The notes under the pieces are model-generated. The model did not search any database, was not told the origin of the DNA, and saw nothing but the letters and a program-made list of their open reading frames with translations. Both the position numbers and the translations under genes were made by a program. Shown here piece after piece: positions 36,349 through 46,112 of a stretch of DNA of 64,000 nucleotides; the first letter of the stretch is position 1; every line of letters begins with the position of its first letter. The DNA is from Flectobacillus roseus (GTDB lineage: Bacteria > Bacteroidota > Bacteroidia > Cytophagales > Spirosomataceae), in NCBI RefSeq assembly GCF_030056665.1, contig NZ_JASHIG010000026.1; one strand, written 5' to 3'.

Positions 36349-37839
36349 ATGATAATATTCAAATTTCACAAAGGTTTTTCTTTGACCGTTTTATTCATTC
36401 TCTCTTCAGCTATAATGGGGTTGGCACAAGATTTTGATTTTAATGCTAATCTTCAAAATGCCTATAACGAAGTTACTAAGTTGCGATTGGCTCATGCTAA
36501 ACAATTGAGTAGTAAAGAGTCTCCGAATAATGGTTATAAAATTTTGGTTGACTGCTTGGCAGATGCTGTTAATGTATATGCTAGTGAGAGCGAGGCCGAA
36601 TATGAAAAGTTGGTAGATAAAGTGGACGATGCACTCGACGTAATTGAAGACCTCGATACCAAAGCACCCCAACAACGCCAACTCCGCGCCGAAATAAAAT
36701 TTTATTTGGCCTTAGTTCAAATGAAACTCGGACATGAGACAAAGGCGGGCATGACCGTCATGAGCGCCTATAAATTGCTGGAGGAAAATAAAAAGCTATT
36801 TCCTAACTATACCGCCAATAATAAGATACTTGGGGTCATTCATGTACTCATTGGTTCGGTGCCCGAAAACTACCGATGGATTACCAAAATGCTAGGCTTA
36901 AAAGGTAATATCGACCAAGGTATTCGTGAGTTAGAAATTGCCACTCAGGATAAGATTACAGGTTTTGAAGCAAAATTTTTTAAGCTTTTCATTCAAAGTT
37001 ATATTCTTCCAATAAACGATAAAGTACGTACAGAGGTCAATGAGTTTGTACAAAAATATACCGATAGCGAGCTGGCTTTGTTCTTGGGTGTAGCGATATC
37101 TGAAAAAGATAACAAAAGTGACCAAGCTTGGAAAACTCTTCAAAAAGTCCAAATTGGCAATGGGTATTTGCCATTACCAATTTTCGATTTCTATACAGCC
37201 GATATTTACCTACAAAAAGGGAACTATGCCAAAGCTGAAAGCTATTATCAAGCCTATTTAAAGAAATTCAAAGGACATAGTTTTATCAAGGATAGTTTTT
37301 ATAAATTATTCATTACTAATTATTTGAGTGGTAAAAATCAGCAAGCAACAGCATTTTTACAGAATATCAATCAATACGGCAAAAAGCTGTCGGAGTCTGA
37401 CAAGGCGGCTCAAAAGTTTTATGATAATTATACCAAAACGAAGCAATTGCCCAATAAAAACTTACTTCAAGCTCGTCTGGCAATTGATGGAGGATACTAT
37501 AAAGAAGCATTGGAAAATATCAAAGATATCAATGAAAATACCCTGAGTAGCAATTTAGATAAAGCTGATTTCAACTTTCGAAAAGGGAGAATTTATCAAA
37601 ATTTAGGCGATACTGATTTAGCAATTCCTGCCTTCGAACGAAGCATTGCGTTTGCCCAAAGTTTGGATACGCACTTTGGCGCTAGTTCGTCATTACAACT
37701 GGGGTATATTTATCAGAAGAAAAAAGATTCTAAAAAAGCCATCTCGTGGTTCGAAAAAGCACTTTCTTACAAAAAGCACGAATACAAAAACTCTGTAGAT
37801 AATAAAGCGCAAGCTGCTATCACAGATATCAATAATTAG
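36349..37839 (+). CDS. Secreted tetratricopeptide-repeat protein
   Basis: 496 residues with a signal peptide (cleavage near IMGLAQ). The C-terminal half is TPR-like: YTADIYLQKGNYAKAESYYQAYLK (about 284-307), DFNFRKGRIYQNLGDTDLAIPAFERSIAF, and SLQLGYIYQKKKDSKKAISWFEKAL. The N-terminal half is helical without clear repeats. A periplasmic scaffold is likely; the partner is unknown. It ends 52 bases before the cysteine desulfurase gene. Confidence 0.8.
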   Translation: MIIFKFHKGFSLTVLFILSSAIMGLAQDFDFNANLQNAYNEVTKLRLAHAKQLSSKESPNNGYKILVDCLADAVNVYASESEAEYEKLVDKVDDALDVIEDLDTKAPQQRQLRAEIKFYLALVQMKLGHETKAGMTVMSAYKLLEENKKLFPNYTANNKILGVIHVLIGSVPENYRWITKMLGLKGNIDQGIRELEIATQDKITGFEAKFFKLFIQSYILPINDKVRTEVNEFVQKYTDSELALFLGVAISEKDNKSDQAWKTLQKVQIGNGYLPLPIFDFYTADIYLQKGNYAKAESYYQAYLKKFKGHSFIKDSFYKLFITNYLSGKNQQATAFLQNINQYGKKLSESDKAAQKFYDNYTKTKQLPNKNLLQARLAIDGGYYKEALENIKDINENTLSSNLDKADFNFRKGRIYQNLGDTDLAIPAFERSIAFAQSLDTHFGASSSLQLGYIYQKKKDSKKAISWFEKALSYKKHEYKNSVDNKAQAAITDINN

Positions 37840-37891
37840 GTAATTCTGTCGACAGTCAACAACACTTAAAACCTTAAAATAGATACACAAC

Positions 37892-39067
37892 ATGGAAATT
37901 TATTGTGATAACGCTGCCACCACTGCTCTAGACCCTGAAGTTCTGAACGCTATGATTCCGTATCTTACCAATCAATATGGTAATCCATCTTCAAGCCATG
38001 CTTTGGGGCAAAAAGCAAAAGAGGCTGTTGAGGAATCGCGCCATACGGTGGCAAGCTTGCTAAACGCTTCTCCAAATGATATTTTTTTTACCTCTGGAGC
38101 CACTGAAGCAAACAATATCGCCCTTTCGGGAGCGATTCGTACGTACGATGTATCACATGCCATCACTTCGAGACTCGAACATAAGGCTGTTTTGCAAACA
38201 CTTGGACAATATAGTCAAGAAGGGGAATTGGATGTAAGTTTTGTTAAAATTGATAGCAAAGGCAATATTGATTTTGAATACCTAGAAAACTTACTCAAGT
38301 TTAACGCACAATCGATTGTCAGTTTGATGCACGTCAATAATGAGATTGGAAACCTTATCGATCTTAAAGCATTAAGTGCTTTAGTAAAATATTATGACGG
38401 TATATTACACAGTGACACTACACAAAGCATTGGAAAGTATCGTATTGATTTACAAGAACTTGACATAGATTATTTAGTGGGTTCATCACACAAATTTCAT
38501 GGACCTAAAGGTGTAGGATTCATTTACATTAACAAATATAAAAAAGTAAAGCCTTTGATATATGGTGGTGCACAAGAACGTGGCACTCGTGGCGGCACCG
38601 AAAATGTCGCTGGGATTGTAGGTTTGGCCAAGGCACTCGAAATTTCGTATCGTGATTTAGAGAAAAATCACAATCATATCTCCTACCTAAAATCATTTTT
38701 CATTGAACTACTTACGAATGGGCCTATCAAAAATATTCGTTTTAATGGCGAAAGCTTCTCGGAAGACAAAAGTAGCTACTCAATTGTAAATGTGGCATTT
38801 CCGCATCTCAAACATGGTGGATCGCTATTAGATAAACTAGCACAACTCGAGATATATGTATCTGGTGGAAGCGCCTGTTCAAATCTTACTCAATCAGGGT
38901 CGCATGTACTAAAAAATCTCAAAGTTCATCTGGATCGAGATAACGTGAGATTTTCCTTTAGCAGGCACAATACTCCACAAGAAATTCGACATGTGGTGAA
39001 AGTTCTCAACCAGATTTACCAAGAAGATGAAGGAATCGCAAAATCAAAATTGCTGGAGGTGGCGTAA
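37892..39067 (+). CDS. Cysteine desulfurase (NifS/IscS family)
   Basis: 391 residues, full length. PLP enzyme of the aminotransferase class V fold. The N-terminus MEIYCDNAATTALDPEVL is typical; the PLP-binding lysine is Lys201 in SSHKFHGPKGVG; HSDTTQSIG holds the cofactor aspartate region; the catalytic cysteine is Cys329 in SGGSACSNL. The enzyme takes sulfur from L-cysteine as a persulfide for iron-sulfur cluster or other thio-cofactor assembly. No iscU, sufU or regulator is adjacent, so it may be an accessory copy. Confidence 0.94.
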   Translation: MEIYCDNAATTALDPEVLNAMIPYLTNQYGNPSSSHALGQKAKEAVEESRHTVASLLNASPNDIFFTSGATEANNIALSGAIRTYDVSHAITSRLEHKAVLQTLGQYSQEGELDVSFVKIDSKGNIDFEYLENLLKFNAQSIVSLMHVNNEIGNLIDLKALSALVKYYDGILHSDTTQSIGKYRIDLQELDIDYLVGSSHKFHGPKGVGFIYINKYKKVKPLIYGGAQERGTRGGTENVAGIVGLAKALEISYRDLEKNHNHISYLKSFFIELLTNGPIKNIRFNGESFSEDKSSYSIVNVAFPHLKHGGSLLDKLAQLEIYVSGGSACSNLTQSGSHVLKNLKVHLDRDNVRFSFSRHNTPQEIRHVVKVLNQIYQEDEGIAKSKLLEVA

Positions 39068-39228
39068 AAGGCACAAAGTGGTAAGGGGACAGAGGCACAA
39101 AGTGAAGTAGAGTTGAATAAAAAATAATTCATTGGTATATATTACCAGTAGAATTCATATTAAAGGAATTCAATCACCATTCACCCATAAATCACTTTGT
39201 GCCTTTGTGCCCGACCCCTTTGTGCCTT
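39068..39228. repeat. Imperfect inverted repeat between converging genes
   Basis: The left arm 39068-39104 contains AAGGCACAAAGTGG and GAGGCACAAAGTG; the right arm 39193-39228 is its approximate complement. Each arm is itself an internal tandem of a GGCACAAAG unit. It could act as a bidirectional terminator or be a degenerate dispersed repeat. Confidence 0.55.
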
Positions 39229-39236
39229 CCCAAAAA

Positions 39237-40124
39237 TCAATGCTCTCCTACTCTCTTTTCGCCCGCTAAAATTGCGACTTCAAGTTTATTTTCTTTGGTG
39301 GGTAAAGGGCAAGTTGCAAATGGTGTAAAGGCACATGGAGGGTTATAAGATTTATTAAAATCAATATAGGTATATCCCTCAGCATCAGGACCTTCCACCT
39401 CCAAAAATCTACCAGCTCCGTAAGTTTCATGTTTATTACTCAAGTCTCCGAACACTAAACTTAGGTGTTTGGGCGTTCCTGTTGGCTCTAGCGTATATTC
39501 TTTGCCGTTTACCGAAAAAACTAATTTCCCAGGAGAATCCTGCTCATAAGCTCGTCCTGTAATATCAATAATTTTGAGCTTACGACCTTCTGTAGGCACA
39601 AATTTGGCTTTTACTCTCCATGCTGGATCAATCGGAAAAGTAGGAATTCCTGTAAAACTTTTCAGAAAAGGACTTTCCAAATCTCTCAAGCGAATAGCAT
39701 ATTTATCGCCTCGTTGTATGATAAACCAACGAAGTGACTGATGCGCCAGCACAATAGGTTTACCTTGATAAGGAAATATCTCTGCATTGCTTATCTCCTG
39801 ATTATCAAGGGATACTTTTGCTCCTTTGGCAGCTACAAAACTTATTTTACCCTCTTTTAAAATCACCTTTCCGACAAAATCCGCACTATGTTCTTTCGGG
39901 AAATTAATGGCATTTTTATCACTTCCTCCGATGGTATTTTCTCCTTCTTTCAACCAAAAAAGACCAGCTAAATTTAGCCAGCCATCTTCTCTTTTCAGAC
40001 CTTCAATACGCTTTTGTTGCCATTGCTTTACCTCGGCTTCGTAGTTATTGTCATTTGTTTCAACAAACGAACTCAAAAACCCTAAACTCAATAGGGTACT
40101 TGCTGTTAAAAGTATTTTTTTCAT
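39237..40124 (-). CDS. DUF1684-domain protein
   Basis: 295 residues with a signal peptide (MKKILLTASTLLSLGFLSSF). The DUF1684 signatures are present: REDGWLNLAGLFWLKEGENTIGG near residue 40, RLRDLESPFLKSFTGIPTFPIDPAWRVKAKF, and the ending GRFLEVEGPD...YIDFNKSYNPPCAFTPFATCPLPTKENKL. The conserved NPPCAF...CPLP cysteines are near the C-terminus. The function is unknown; the family is widespread in Bacteroidota and Actinomycetota. Separated from the SusD gene upstream by 200 bases. Confidence 0.93.
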   Translation of the reverse strand: MKKILLTASTLLSLGFLSSFVETNDNNYEAEVKQWQQKRIEGLKREDGWLNLAGLFWLKEGENTIGGSDKNAINFPKEHSADFVGKVILKEGKISFVAAKGAKVSLDNQEISNAEIFPYQGKPIVLAHQSLRWFIIQRGDKYAIRLRDLESPFLKSFTGIPTFPIDPAWRVKAKFVPTEGRKLKIIDITGRAYEQDSPGKLVFSVNGKEYTLEPTGTPKHLSLVFGDLSNKHETYGAGRFLEVEGPDAEGYTYIDFNKSYNPPCAFTPFATCPLPTKENKLEVAILAGEKRVGEH

Positions 40125-40323
40125 AATTAGATTTTTTAATGGAGATAAAGTGGGTTGTGATTCTTGAACATCCAGTTAGTCCTTTACAAATGTTTTCTGG
40201 CTATTGAGGATTCATAATTTCAGAAATACATCCTGAATAATACTTTATTTTTGAAATCAGAAATCCAAAATCTGCAATAGTTATAAATCATTCATTCACA
40301 GCCCACTATATCTCACTATAAAT

Positions 40324-41784
40324 TTATTGAAGTAATAATTTATTTGTGATAATTTCTACGTTTGGTAATGGAAAAATATAATTACTCTGAGAAGGTAGCA
40401 CCTCAGGCGCCGTCAATACACTACTAGCTTTGGCTGGTAATGGCAACAGATTGCGAAGTAGATCATTCGAACGGAATCCTTCTCCAATAAGCTCGATACG
40501 ACGTTCTTTCAAAATTGTACTTAGCAAAGCCGTGCGACTTGATACGGCACTTTCAGCAAAAGAATAAGTAGCGTCTGAGCGATTGCGTACTGCTTTCAAC
40601 AATTCGGTAGCTTTAGTAATATCTCCCACACGAGCCTCTGCTTCGGCGTAGTTTAACAAGACTTCGGCATAGCGAATAATAGGTAAGTAGTCCAGAAATG
40701 GAGAAGGTTTGCTGTACTTGGTGATAAAAAACAAACCAGAAGAAGTACGGGCAAAAGTTCTACGCAAATCGCTAGAGCGCCAGTCGGTATTGCCCCAAAT
40801 GCCGTTGGGGTTTAAGTTGTACTCAGCATTGGCATTAAACACATAAGGAAACGATGATTGACCAGTCACGTTGTCCAGTTCTGTCATTGGTACCGACAGT
40901 ATAGATTCAGTTGAAGTGTAATTCGTTGTGAAGATTTCGACAATGTTTTGCAATTTATGCGCCACACCTGTAGTTGCTGCAAAAGGAGTTGAAGTAGAAA
41001 CGATTTTTTTAGCTTCCTCAATTACCTTTGCATAATTCCCAGCGTTGAGATACACACGAGTTTTGAGGGCAATCGCTGTATTGCGATGCGCACGTGTGGT
41101 ATTCAACAAGCTGGTTGAATAGTTTAAAGGCAAGTCTGCTTCAGCTTCATCTAAATCCTTGATAATCTGAGCATAAACTTCTGCCACAGTACTGCGTTTG
41201 AGGTCATTATTAGCAGTATTGGTTTCAGCTTTTAGACGCAATGGTAGGCCAGGCGAAGCACCTTGATTTTCGTTGTATGGACGAGCATACAAAGTAACCA
41301 ATGAATAATAACTCAACGCTCTCAAGAACTTCGCCTCAGCAATATATTGTTTAGTTAAGGTAGCATTTACTACATTTGGATGGTCGGCTAAACCTTGAAT
41401 GACGATATTGGCATTGTTGATAGCCGTATACCCTGCTGCCCAAAAACCCGCTACAAAGTTAGATCCAGCGTTGAGGGTCTGATTCCACGCCTCATAAGCA
41501 GTAAAGGTGTTACTCGTTCGATTGATAAATTCTTCGCCACGAGCTTCGGTATAGGTATAATAGTTACCTCCATAAAAGTTGGCACTTTTAATCGCTTTAT
41601 ATATACCGTTTACAAGTCCTAACACTCTGTCAGGAGTATCAAAAGCATTTATCCCACTAATAGCTGTTGCAGGCGTTGGATTCAAATATTTTTGGTCGTC
41701 GCAGGCGCTGGTGCTTACTAATAGGGTTCCTAAACCAAGGGCAAGTCCCCATTTTGATATATGATTATTTTTCAAAATTTTCAT
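40324..41784 (-). CDS. SusD/RagB-family lipoprotein
   Basis: 486 residues with lipobox STSAC (Cys28). SusD features include YIAEAKFLRALSYYSLVTLYARPY near residue 148, and the C-terminal ILKERRIELIGEGFRSNDLLR followed by LPSQSNYIFPLPNVEI. It pairs with the SusC gene 14 bases upstream. No glycosidase follows; the next gene on the strand is DUF1684. Confidence 0.95.
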   Translation of the reverse strand: MKILKNNHISKWGLALGLGTLLVSTSACDDQKYLNPTPATAISGINAFDTPDRVLGLVNGIYKAIKSANFYGGNYYTYTEARGEEFINRTSNTFTAYEAWNQTLNAGSNFVAGFWAAGYTAINNANIVIQGLADHPNVVNATLTKQYIAEAKFLRALSYYSLVTLYARPYNENQGASPGLPLRLKAETNTANNDLKRSTVAEVYAQIIKDLDEAEADLPLNYSTSLLNTTRAHRNTAIALKTRVYLNAGNYAKVIEEAKKIVSTSTPFAATTGVAHKLQNIVEIFTTNYTSTESILSVPMTELDNVTGQSSFPYVFNANAEYNLNPNGIWGNTDWRSSDLRRTFARTSSGLFFITKYSKPSPFLDYLPIIRYAEVLLNYAEAEARVGDITKATELLKAVRNRSDATYSFAESAVSSRTALLSTILKERRIELIGEGFRSNDLLRNLLPLPAKASSVLTAPEVLPSQSNYIFPLPNVEIITNKLLLQ

Positions 41785-41798
41785 CTTTTCTCTATTTC

Positions 41799-44700
41799 TT
41801 AAAATCCAACATTGATACCGAAAGTAAATGTACGTGCCTGACCTACAGAGTTTTTCTCTACGCCTGGCGTCGTATTTGAGTTACCATTTACCGATGATTC
41901 TGGGTCTGTTCCTTTATAGCCTGTAATTAGGAAAAGGTTTGAGCCTTGTGCAAATAGTCGCACCGAGGCAATACCTGTTTTGCCCAACCAAGCGCTTGGT
42001 ACGCGATAACCTAATGAGAGATTCTGCAAGCGAAGGAAGTCTGCTTTTTGAACATTTCCAGAAATTGGGAACGAAGAACCACTCGACGTTTGGTCATTGT
42101 ACACCAATCGTGGTACATCGGTAATATCTCCAGGTTTTTGCCAACGAGTCAAAATTTCGGTAGAGTTATTGTATGCGCGTTGATCTAGCAAGGTAGCACG
42201 TGTACCATTTTGAATATAGTTACCTCCCGAAAACGAAAGGTTGAAGCCTAGGTCAAAGTTTCCGTATTTGAAATTATTAGACCAACCACCATACCAAGTT
42301 GGTAAAGTATTTCCTAGCAAATAATAGTCAGCACCTGTAATAGCTGGCGCTTTTTCACCCGTCAGATAAGTCCACTGACTTTCCCCTGGGGCAACTACCT
42401 GACTGTATTGTACTTGTTCTCCTTTGGCATTAATAAATATTCTTCGACCATTGGCTGGATTCACACCCGCCGTTTTGGCACCATACAAACTACCTACTGA
42501 ATAGCCCACTCTGATTACGTTGGTGGTTTCGTAAGATACGTGAGTTGTACCAACAATATCGGTATTACCTTCTGCCAAAGCCGTTACTTTGTTTTGAATA
42601 GTTGTCAAGTTTAAAGAGGTATTCCATGAGAAATTACCTTTTTGCAAAACAGTCGCATTGATTCCCAATTCCACACCGCGGTTATACATCGAACCAACGT
42701 TTCCTAAGATAGCATTGCCCGGGATGCCTTTCGACACTGCCTGCGGTGCACTCAAAATCAACCCATTAACATCATTATTGAAATACGTTAACTCTACCTG
42801 TACACGGTTGTTCCACAAACCTAAATCGGCACCGATATTGGTTTGGTTACTAGTTTCCCATCCTAAATTAGGGTTACCAGCCTGCGACAGCGACCAAGTT
42901 GGCACACTTCCATACAATGAGCCGCTGTACAATTCTAGTGAACTGAAAGCGTCACTTAGGTTTCCATTACCCACACGTCCCCAGCTTGCACGAATTTTGA
43001 TATTTGATAATACCGAAGCAAGACTTGTATTTTTGTAAAAATCTTCTTCAGACAAAGCCCAACCACCAGACACACCACCAAAGTTTCCATATTTTTTACC
43101 AGCACCCAAGGCAGAGTTTCCATCACGACGGAAATTGAAAGTTAGGAAATACTTTTTGTTATAATCATAACTCAAACGAGAGAAGAATGACAAGAATGTT
43201 TTCTCACTAATATCATTTCCTGTGGCCGAAATAGCACCCCAGTTTCCTTGGTAATTTTCAAAATATGGATCTGCGCTTTGTGTACGTGAAGCTCCCCAAG
43301 AATTATAGGTCAGTTTTTGAATATCGTAACCTACCAAAGCCGAAAGGCTATGTTTATCAAACAAAGTAGTTGAATAGTTAAGGGTATTTGTCCAGTTCCA
43401 GTTATCACGAATAGCCGTAACATTGGCAGCATTTCCTTTACTCGAATACCCATTTCCTTGGATTGGACTATCGTAGCTATAAGTATCTGTACGTAAACGG
43501 TCTACAGCATACGTCGTAGTAAAATCTAAGTTCTTATATAGCTTCGCCACTGCCGAAATATTAGCAATCACACGGTCATTGGTAGAGGTATAATTGTTTT
43601 CATTCAACAAGGCCACTGGATTTCCCCAGTTACTTACCACTTGGTTGTTGCCCATGCCAATAGTATTCGGGCTCGAAGGGTTGATATTATAAGAACCATC
43701 AGCATTGAAAGCAGGGACGTTTGGAGGTAAAGCAACGGCCAAACGAGCAGCACCAACTAAAAAGAAACTAGAGTTTGCTAGTGAACCAGCATAAGGCGAT
43801 TGGTTGAAACTAGTGTTGTAAGAAATACCACCTTTCAATTTCAACCAAGAATTTACTTCTTGATCAATGTTAAAACGAAGTGCTTTACGCTTAAATTCGT
43901 TGGTTACCAAAAAGCCTTTTTGGTCTGTAAAATTGGCAGAAAAATAGTAAGTAGTACCATTATTCCCACCAGATACACTCAAATTATGGCTTTGTGACGT
44001 ACCTCTTTGATAAATATAATCATACCAACGAGTATCTATCGCTCGGTTATTGGCATCATAATTTGGGAAAAACAAAGCCGATGCTACAGAGCTATTGTTT
44101 TGATTTCCTCCTAAAATTTTAGCATTTAATACCGCTTCATTTTTAATGGCGATATATTGCTCTGCGTTCAAAACTTCGGGTAAACGAACTACGTCAGAGA
44201 AGCCTGTCCATACTTCGTAGTTGATTTTGGCTTTGCCAGATTTTCCTCTTTTGGTAGTAATCAATAATACCCCTGCGGCAGCTCTAGAGCCATAAATAGA
44301 AGTAGATGCAGCATCTTTCAATACGTCAATCGACTCAATATCAGCAGGGTTAATGTCGCCAAGTGGGTTATTTGGCACAGCGGTTGAAGTTGATACGTTA
44401 CCTGTATTAATTGGTATTCCATCTACCACTACCAAGGGATATGAACTTAAAGAGATAGAGTTAACCCCACGAATACGAATGACTGGAGGGTTGTTCAAAA
44501 CGCCATTGGGCTGAGCGATATTCACCCCAGCAGCACGACCTTGTAACGCTTGATCAAAGCTTTGTACGGGTTGTTCTTTGATGACTTCGCCACCGACACG
44601 TACAGCAGAACCCGTAAACTCCGCTTTGGTTTGTGTTCCATAACCAATTACTCGTACTTCGGTAAGCTCTTTGTTTTCTTCTGTTAATTCTATAGATAAA

Positions 44701-44966
44701 GTAGAGTTATTGATTAATTTTTTTTCAATGACCCCAAATCCGATAAATGAGAAAACCAATGTTTGGTCTTTCTTGGCATTAATCTTAAAACGTCCGTTCG
44801 CGTCCGTTACAACCCCCTGTGTTGTACCTTTGATGCTCACCGAAACTCCTGGTAAAGTCTGTCCAGTTGCGCGCTCCTTTACAACACCTGTGATAGGCTC
44901 GGTTTGTGCCCAGACCTGCCAAGTGATACTAAAAAAGAGTAGCAATAGTAAAAATTTATTTCGCAT
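41799..44966 (-). CDS. SusC/RagA-family TonB-dependent receptor
   Basis: 1055 residues from the ATG at 44966, preferred over an upstream in-frame ATG at 44993 because it opens a normal signal peptide (MRNKFLLLLLFFSITWQVWAQ). Beta-sandwich domain ITGVVKERATGQTLPGVSVS, plug motifs VVVDGIPINTG and SIDVLKDAASTSIYGSRAAAGVLLITTKRG, and a barrel ending TFGINVGF. Complete receptor; substrate unknown. No anti-sigma/sigma pair is adjacent. Confidence 0.97.
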   Translation of the reverse strand: MRNKFLLLLLFFSITWQVWAQTEPITGVVKERATGQTLPGVSVSIKGTTQGVVTDANGRFKINAKKDQTLVFSFIGFGVIEKKLINNSTLSIELTEENKELTEVRVIGYGTQTKAEFTGSAVRVGGEVIKEQPVQSFDQALQGRAAGVNIAQPNGVLNNPPVIRIRGVNSISLSSYPLVVVDGIPINTGNVSTSTAVPNNPLGDINPADIESIDVLKDAASTSIYGSRAAAGVLLITTKRGKSGKAKINYEVWTGFSDVVRLPEVLNAEQYIAIKNEAVLNAKILGGNQNNSSVASALFFPNYDANNRAIDTRWYDYIYQRGTSQSHNLSVSGGNNGTTYYFSANFTDQKGFLVTNEFKRKALRFNIDQEVNSWLKLKGGISYNTSFNQSPYAGSLANSSFFLVGAARLAVALPPNVPAFNADGSYNINPSSPNTIGMGNNQVVSNWGNPVALLNENNYTSTNDRVIANISAVAKLYKNLDFTTTYAVDRLRTDTYSYDSPIQGNGYSSKGNAANVTAIRDNWNWTNTLNYSTTLFDKHSLSALVGYDIQKLTYNSWGASRTQSADPYFENYQGNWGAISATGNDISEKTFLSFFSRLSYDYNKKYFLTFNFRRDGNSALGAGKKYGNFGGVSGGWALSEEDFYKNTSLASVLSNIKIRASWGRVGNGNLSDAFSSLELYSGSLYGSVPTWSLSQAGNPNLGWETSNQTNIGADLGLWNNRVQVELTYFNNDVNGLILSAPQAVSKGIPGNAILGNVGSMYNRGVELGINATVLQKGNFSWNTSLNLTTIQNKVTALAEGNTDIVGTTHVSYETTNVIRVGYSVGSLYGAKTAGVNPANGRRIFINAKGEQVQYSQVVAPGESQWTYLTGEKAPAITGADYYLLGNTLPTWYGGWSNNFKYGNFDLGFNLSFSGGNYIQNGTRATLLDQRAYNNSTEILTRWQKPGDITDVPRLVYNDQTSSGSSFPISGNVQKADFLRLQNLSLGYRVPSAWLGKTGIASVRLFAQGSNLFLITGYKGTDPESSVNGNSNTTPGVEKNSVGQARTFTFGINVGF

Positions 44967-45070
44967 AATGGTCTTTTGTTGATTTGTAAACAATGTAATT
45001 CAAACAATTAGAGCATAGTTATCCTGTCTACAGACTTTGCGCAACAGCCTGTAAAACTATTTATTATTAA

Positions 45071-45199
45071 GCTTTGAGCTTTCAGGTATCGGCCTTCGAG
45101 GCATTAGAAAAAAGCATGTCTGTAGTTGTTAAAAACATTTTAAAACTCATTGACTAGTGCCTGTTGCCTAAAACACAATACTTAAATCAAATTTTGCTC
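45071..45199 (-). repeat. Dispersed intergenic repeat family 2, copy C
   Basis: Read on the minus strand it gives TTTAGGCAACAGGCACTAG, GGCCGATACCTGAAAGCTC and flanking CAAAATTTGATTTAAG in the same order as copy B at 21911. It is more diverged than copies A and B. Confidence 0.55.
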
Positions 45200-45446
45200 A
45201 CTTACTTATAATTGAGGGTTCTGTTCTTTGGAGAAATATATTAATCTATAAAAACTATAGATTTTATATGCAAATATTATATATGAATTACTCACACCCA
45301 AATCTTTTCTTAAAAAAATTTAAAAATCTCTTTATTTTAGAAGTATTATTCAAAAATAAATTCAAATATTACAACTGACATGTTAGTGCAGAATGATGAG
45401 TTGTGAATTGTGAATGTGCGTTTTTTGTAAATTTTGCCATCGTTTT

Positions 45447-45563
45447 GCCATCGTTCGAGTTATCTCCAACGAGTCTGGCGTTAACAATAAGCCAAGTATT
45501 GAGGGCACAAATTAGCGGGTTTGTGGCTGGCGCCAGTTTGTTGGAGATAACTCCACCAAAGGC
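45447..45563. repeat. 117-bp nested-palindrome intergenic repeat (family 1, copy d)
   Basis: Starts GCCATCGTTCGAGTTATCTC and ends GATAACTCCACCAAAGGC, with GGCGTTAACAATAAGCCAAG after the first hairpin. Same length and order as copies a and c. Confidence 0.8.
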
Positions 45564-45576
45564 GGTAATAATTTTT

Positions 45577-45942
45577 TCAAATCTTATATTTCCAAATAAT
45601 TTTATCCTTTCTTAAATTATTGATAAAATTTTGATTTTCCTCAAAGTCCTTAAATTTCACATAAGTGCCATCGCATTCCCTAACTTCGCACAAAACACAA
45701 TTGTCAGGAAAATTCTCTACAACAAGAATATCACGTGAACTATATTTTTCCAAATACATCACACACCTACTACAATCTCCATAATCACCTTTTTGCATTT
45801 TCTCAGTAAACTCCTTTAACCAAGGAAGGTTTGAAACAGGGTTTGTAACCCCGCACACAGTATCATTAACAATATCTTGCTTTGAACAAGCAAAGAATAT
45901 CAATGTGAATAGAGTGAACATTAGTAATCTTTTAATTTTCAT
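45577..45942 (-). CDS. Small cysteine-containing lipoprotein, unrecognised
   Basis: 121 residues with lipobox (IFFAC, Cys19). The mature part contains VCGVTNPVSNLPWLKEF, a motif I know from small Bacteroidota lipoproteins of unknown role, and further cysteines (CSRC, CVLCEVREC), so disulphides or metal binding are possible. Its 3' end lies against the family-1 repeat. Confidence 0.7.
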   Translation of the reverse strand: MKIKRLLMFTLFTLIFFACSKQDIVNDTVCGVTNPVSNLPWLKEFTEKMQKGDYGDCSRCVMYLEKYSSRDILVVENFPDNCVLCEVRECDGTYVKFKDFEENQNFINNLRKDKIIWKYKI

Positions 45943-45997
45943 GGCTGTGTTTAGTTATATTTTAATAGGTAAACCTTGAATCTCTGTCAATAATTAT

Positions 45998-46102
45998 GCC
46001 GTACTCGTTGGAGATTCTCCATCTAGTACGGCAAGTAATGAGGGCATAAGTTAACTGGTTTGTAGCAGACGCACGGTTCGTGGAGATAACTCCAACAAAG
46101 GC
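45998..46102. repeat. Nested-palindrome intergenic repeat (family 1, copy e)
   Basis: A 105-bp relative with start GCCGTACTCGTTGGAGATTC and end GATAACTCCAACAAAGGC. It shares the internal GGGCATAAGTTAACTGGTTT with copy c and is partly deleted at the left. Confidence 0.65.
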
Positions 46103-46112
46103 TAAAAAGGCA

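Larger units (their letters stand above)
44967..45576. other. 610-bp intergenic region
   Basis: No gene. It holds a copy of repeat family 2 (minus orientation) and a 117-bp family-1 repeat, both listed separately, plus very AT-rich sequence at about 45215-45380. Confidence 0.65.
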
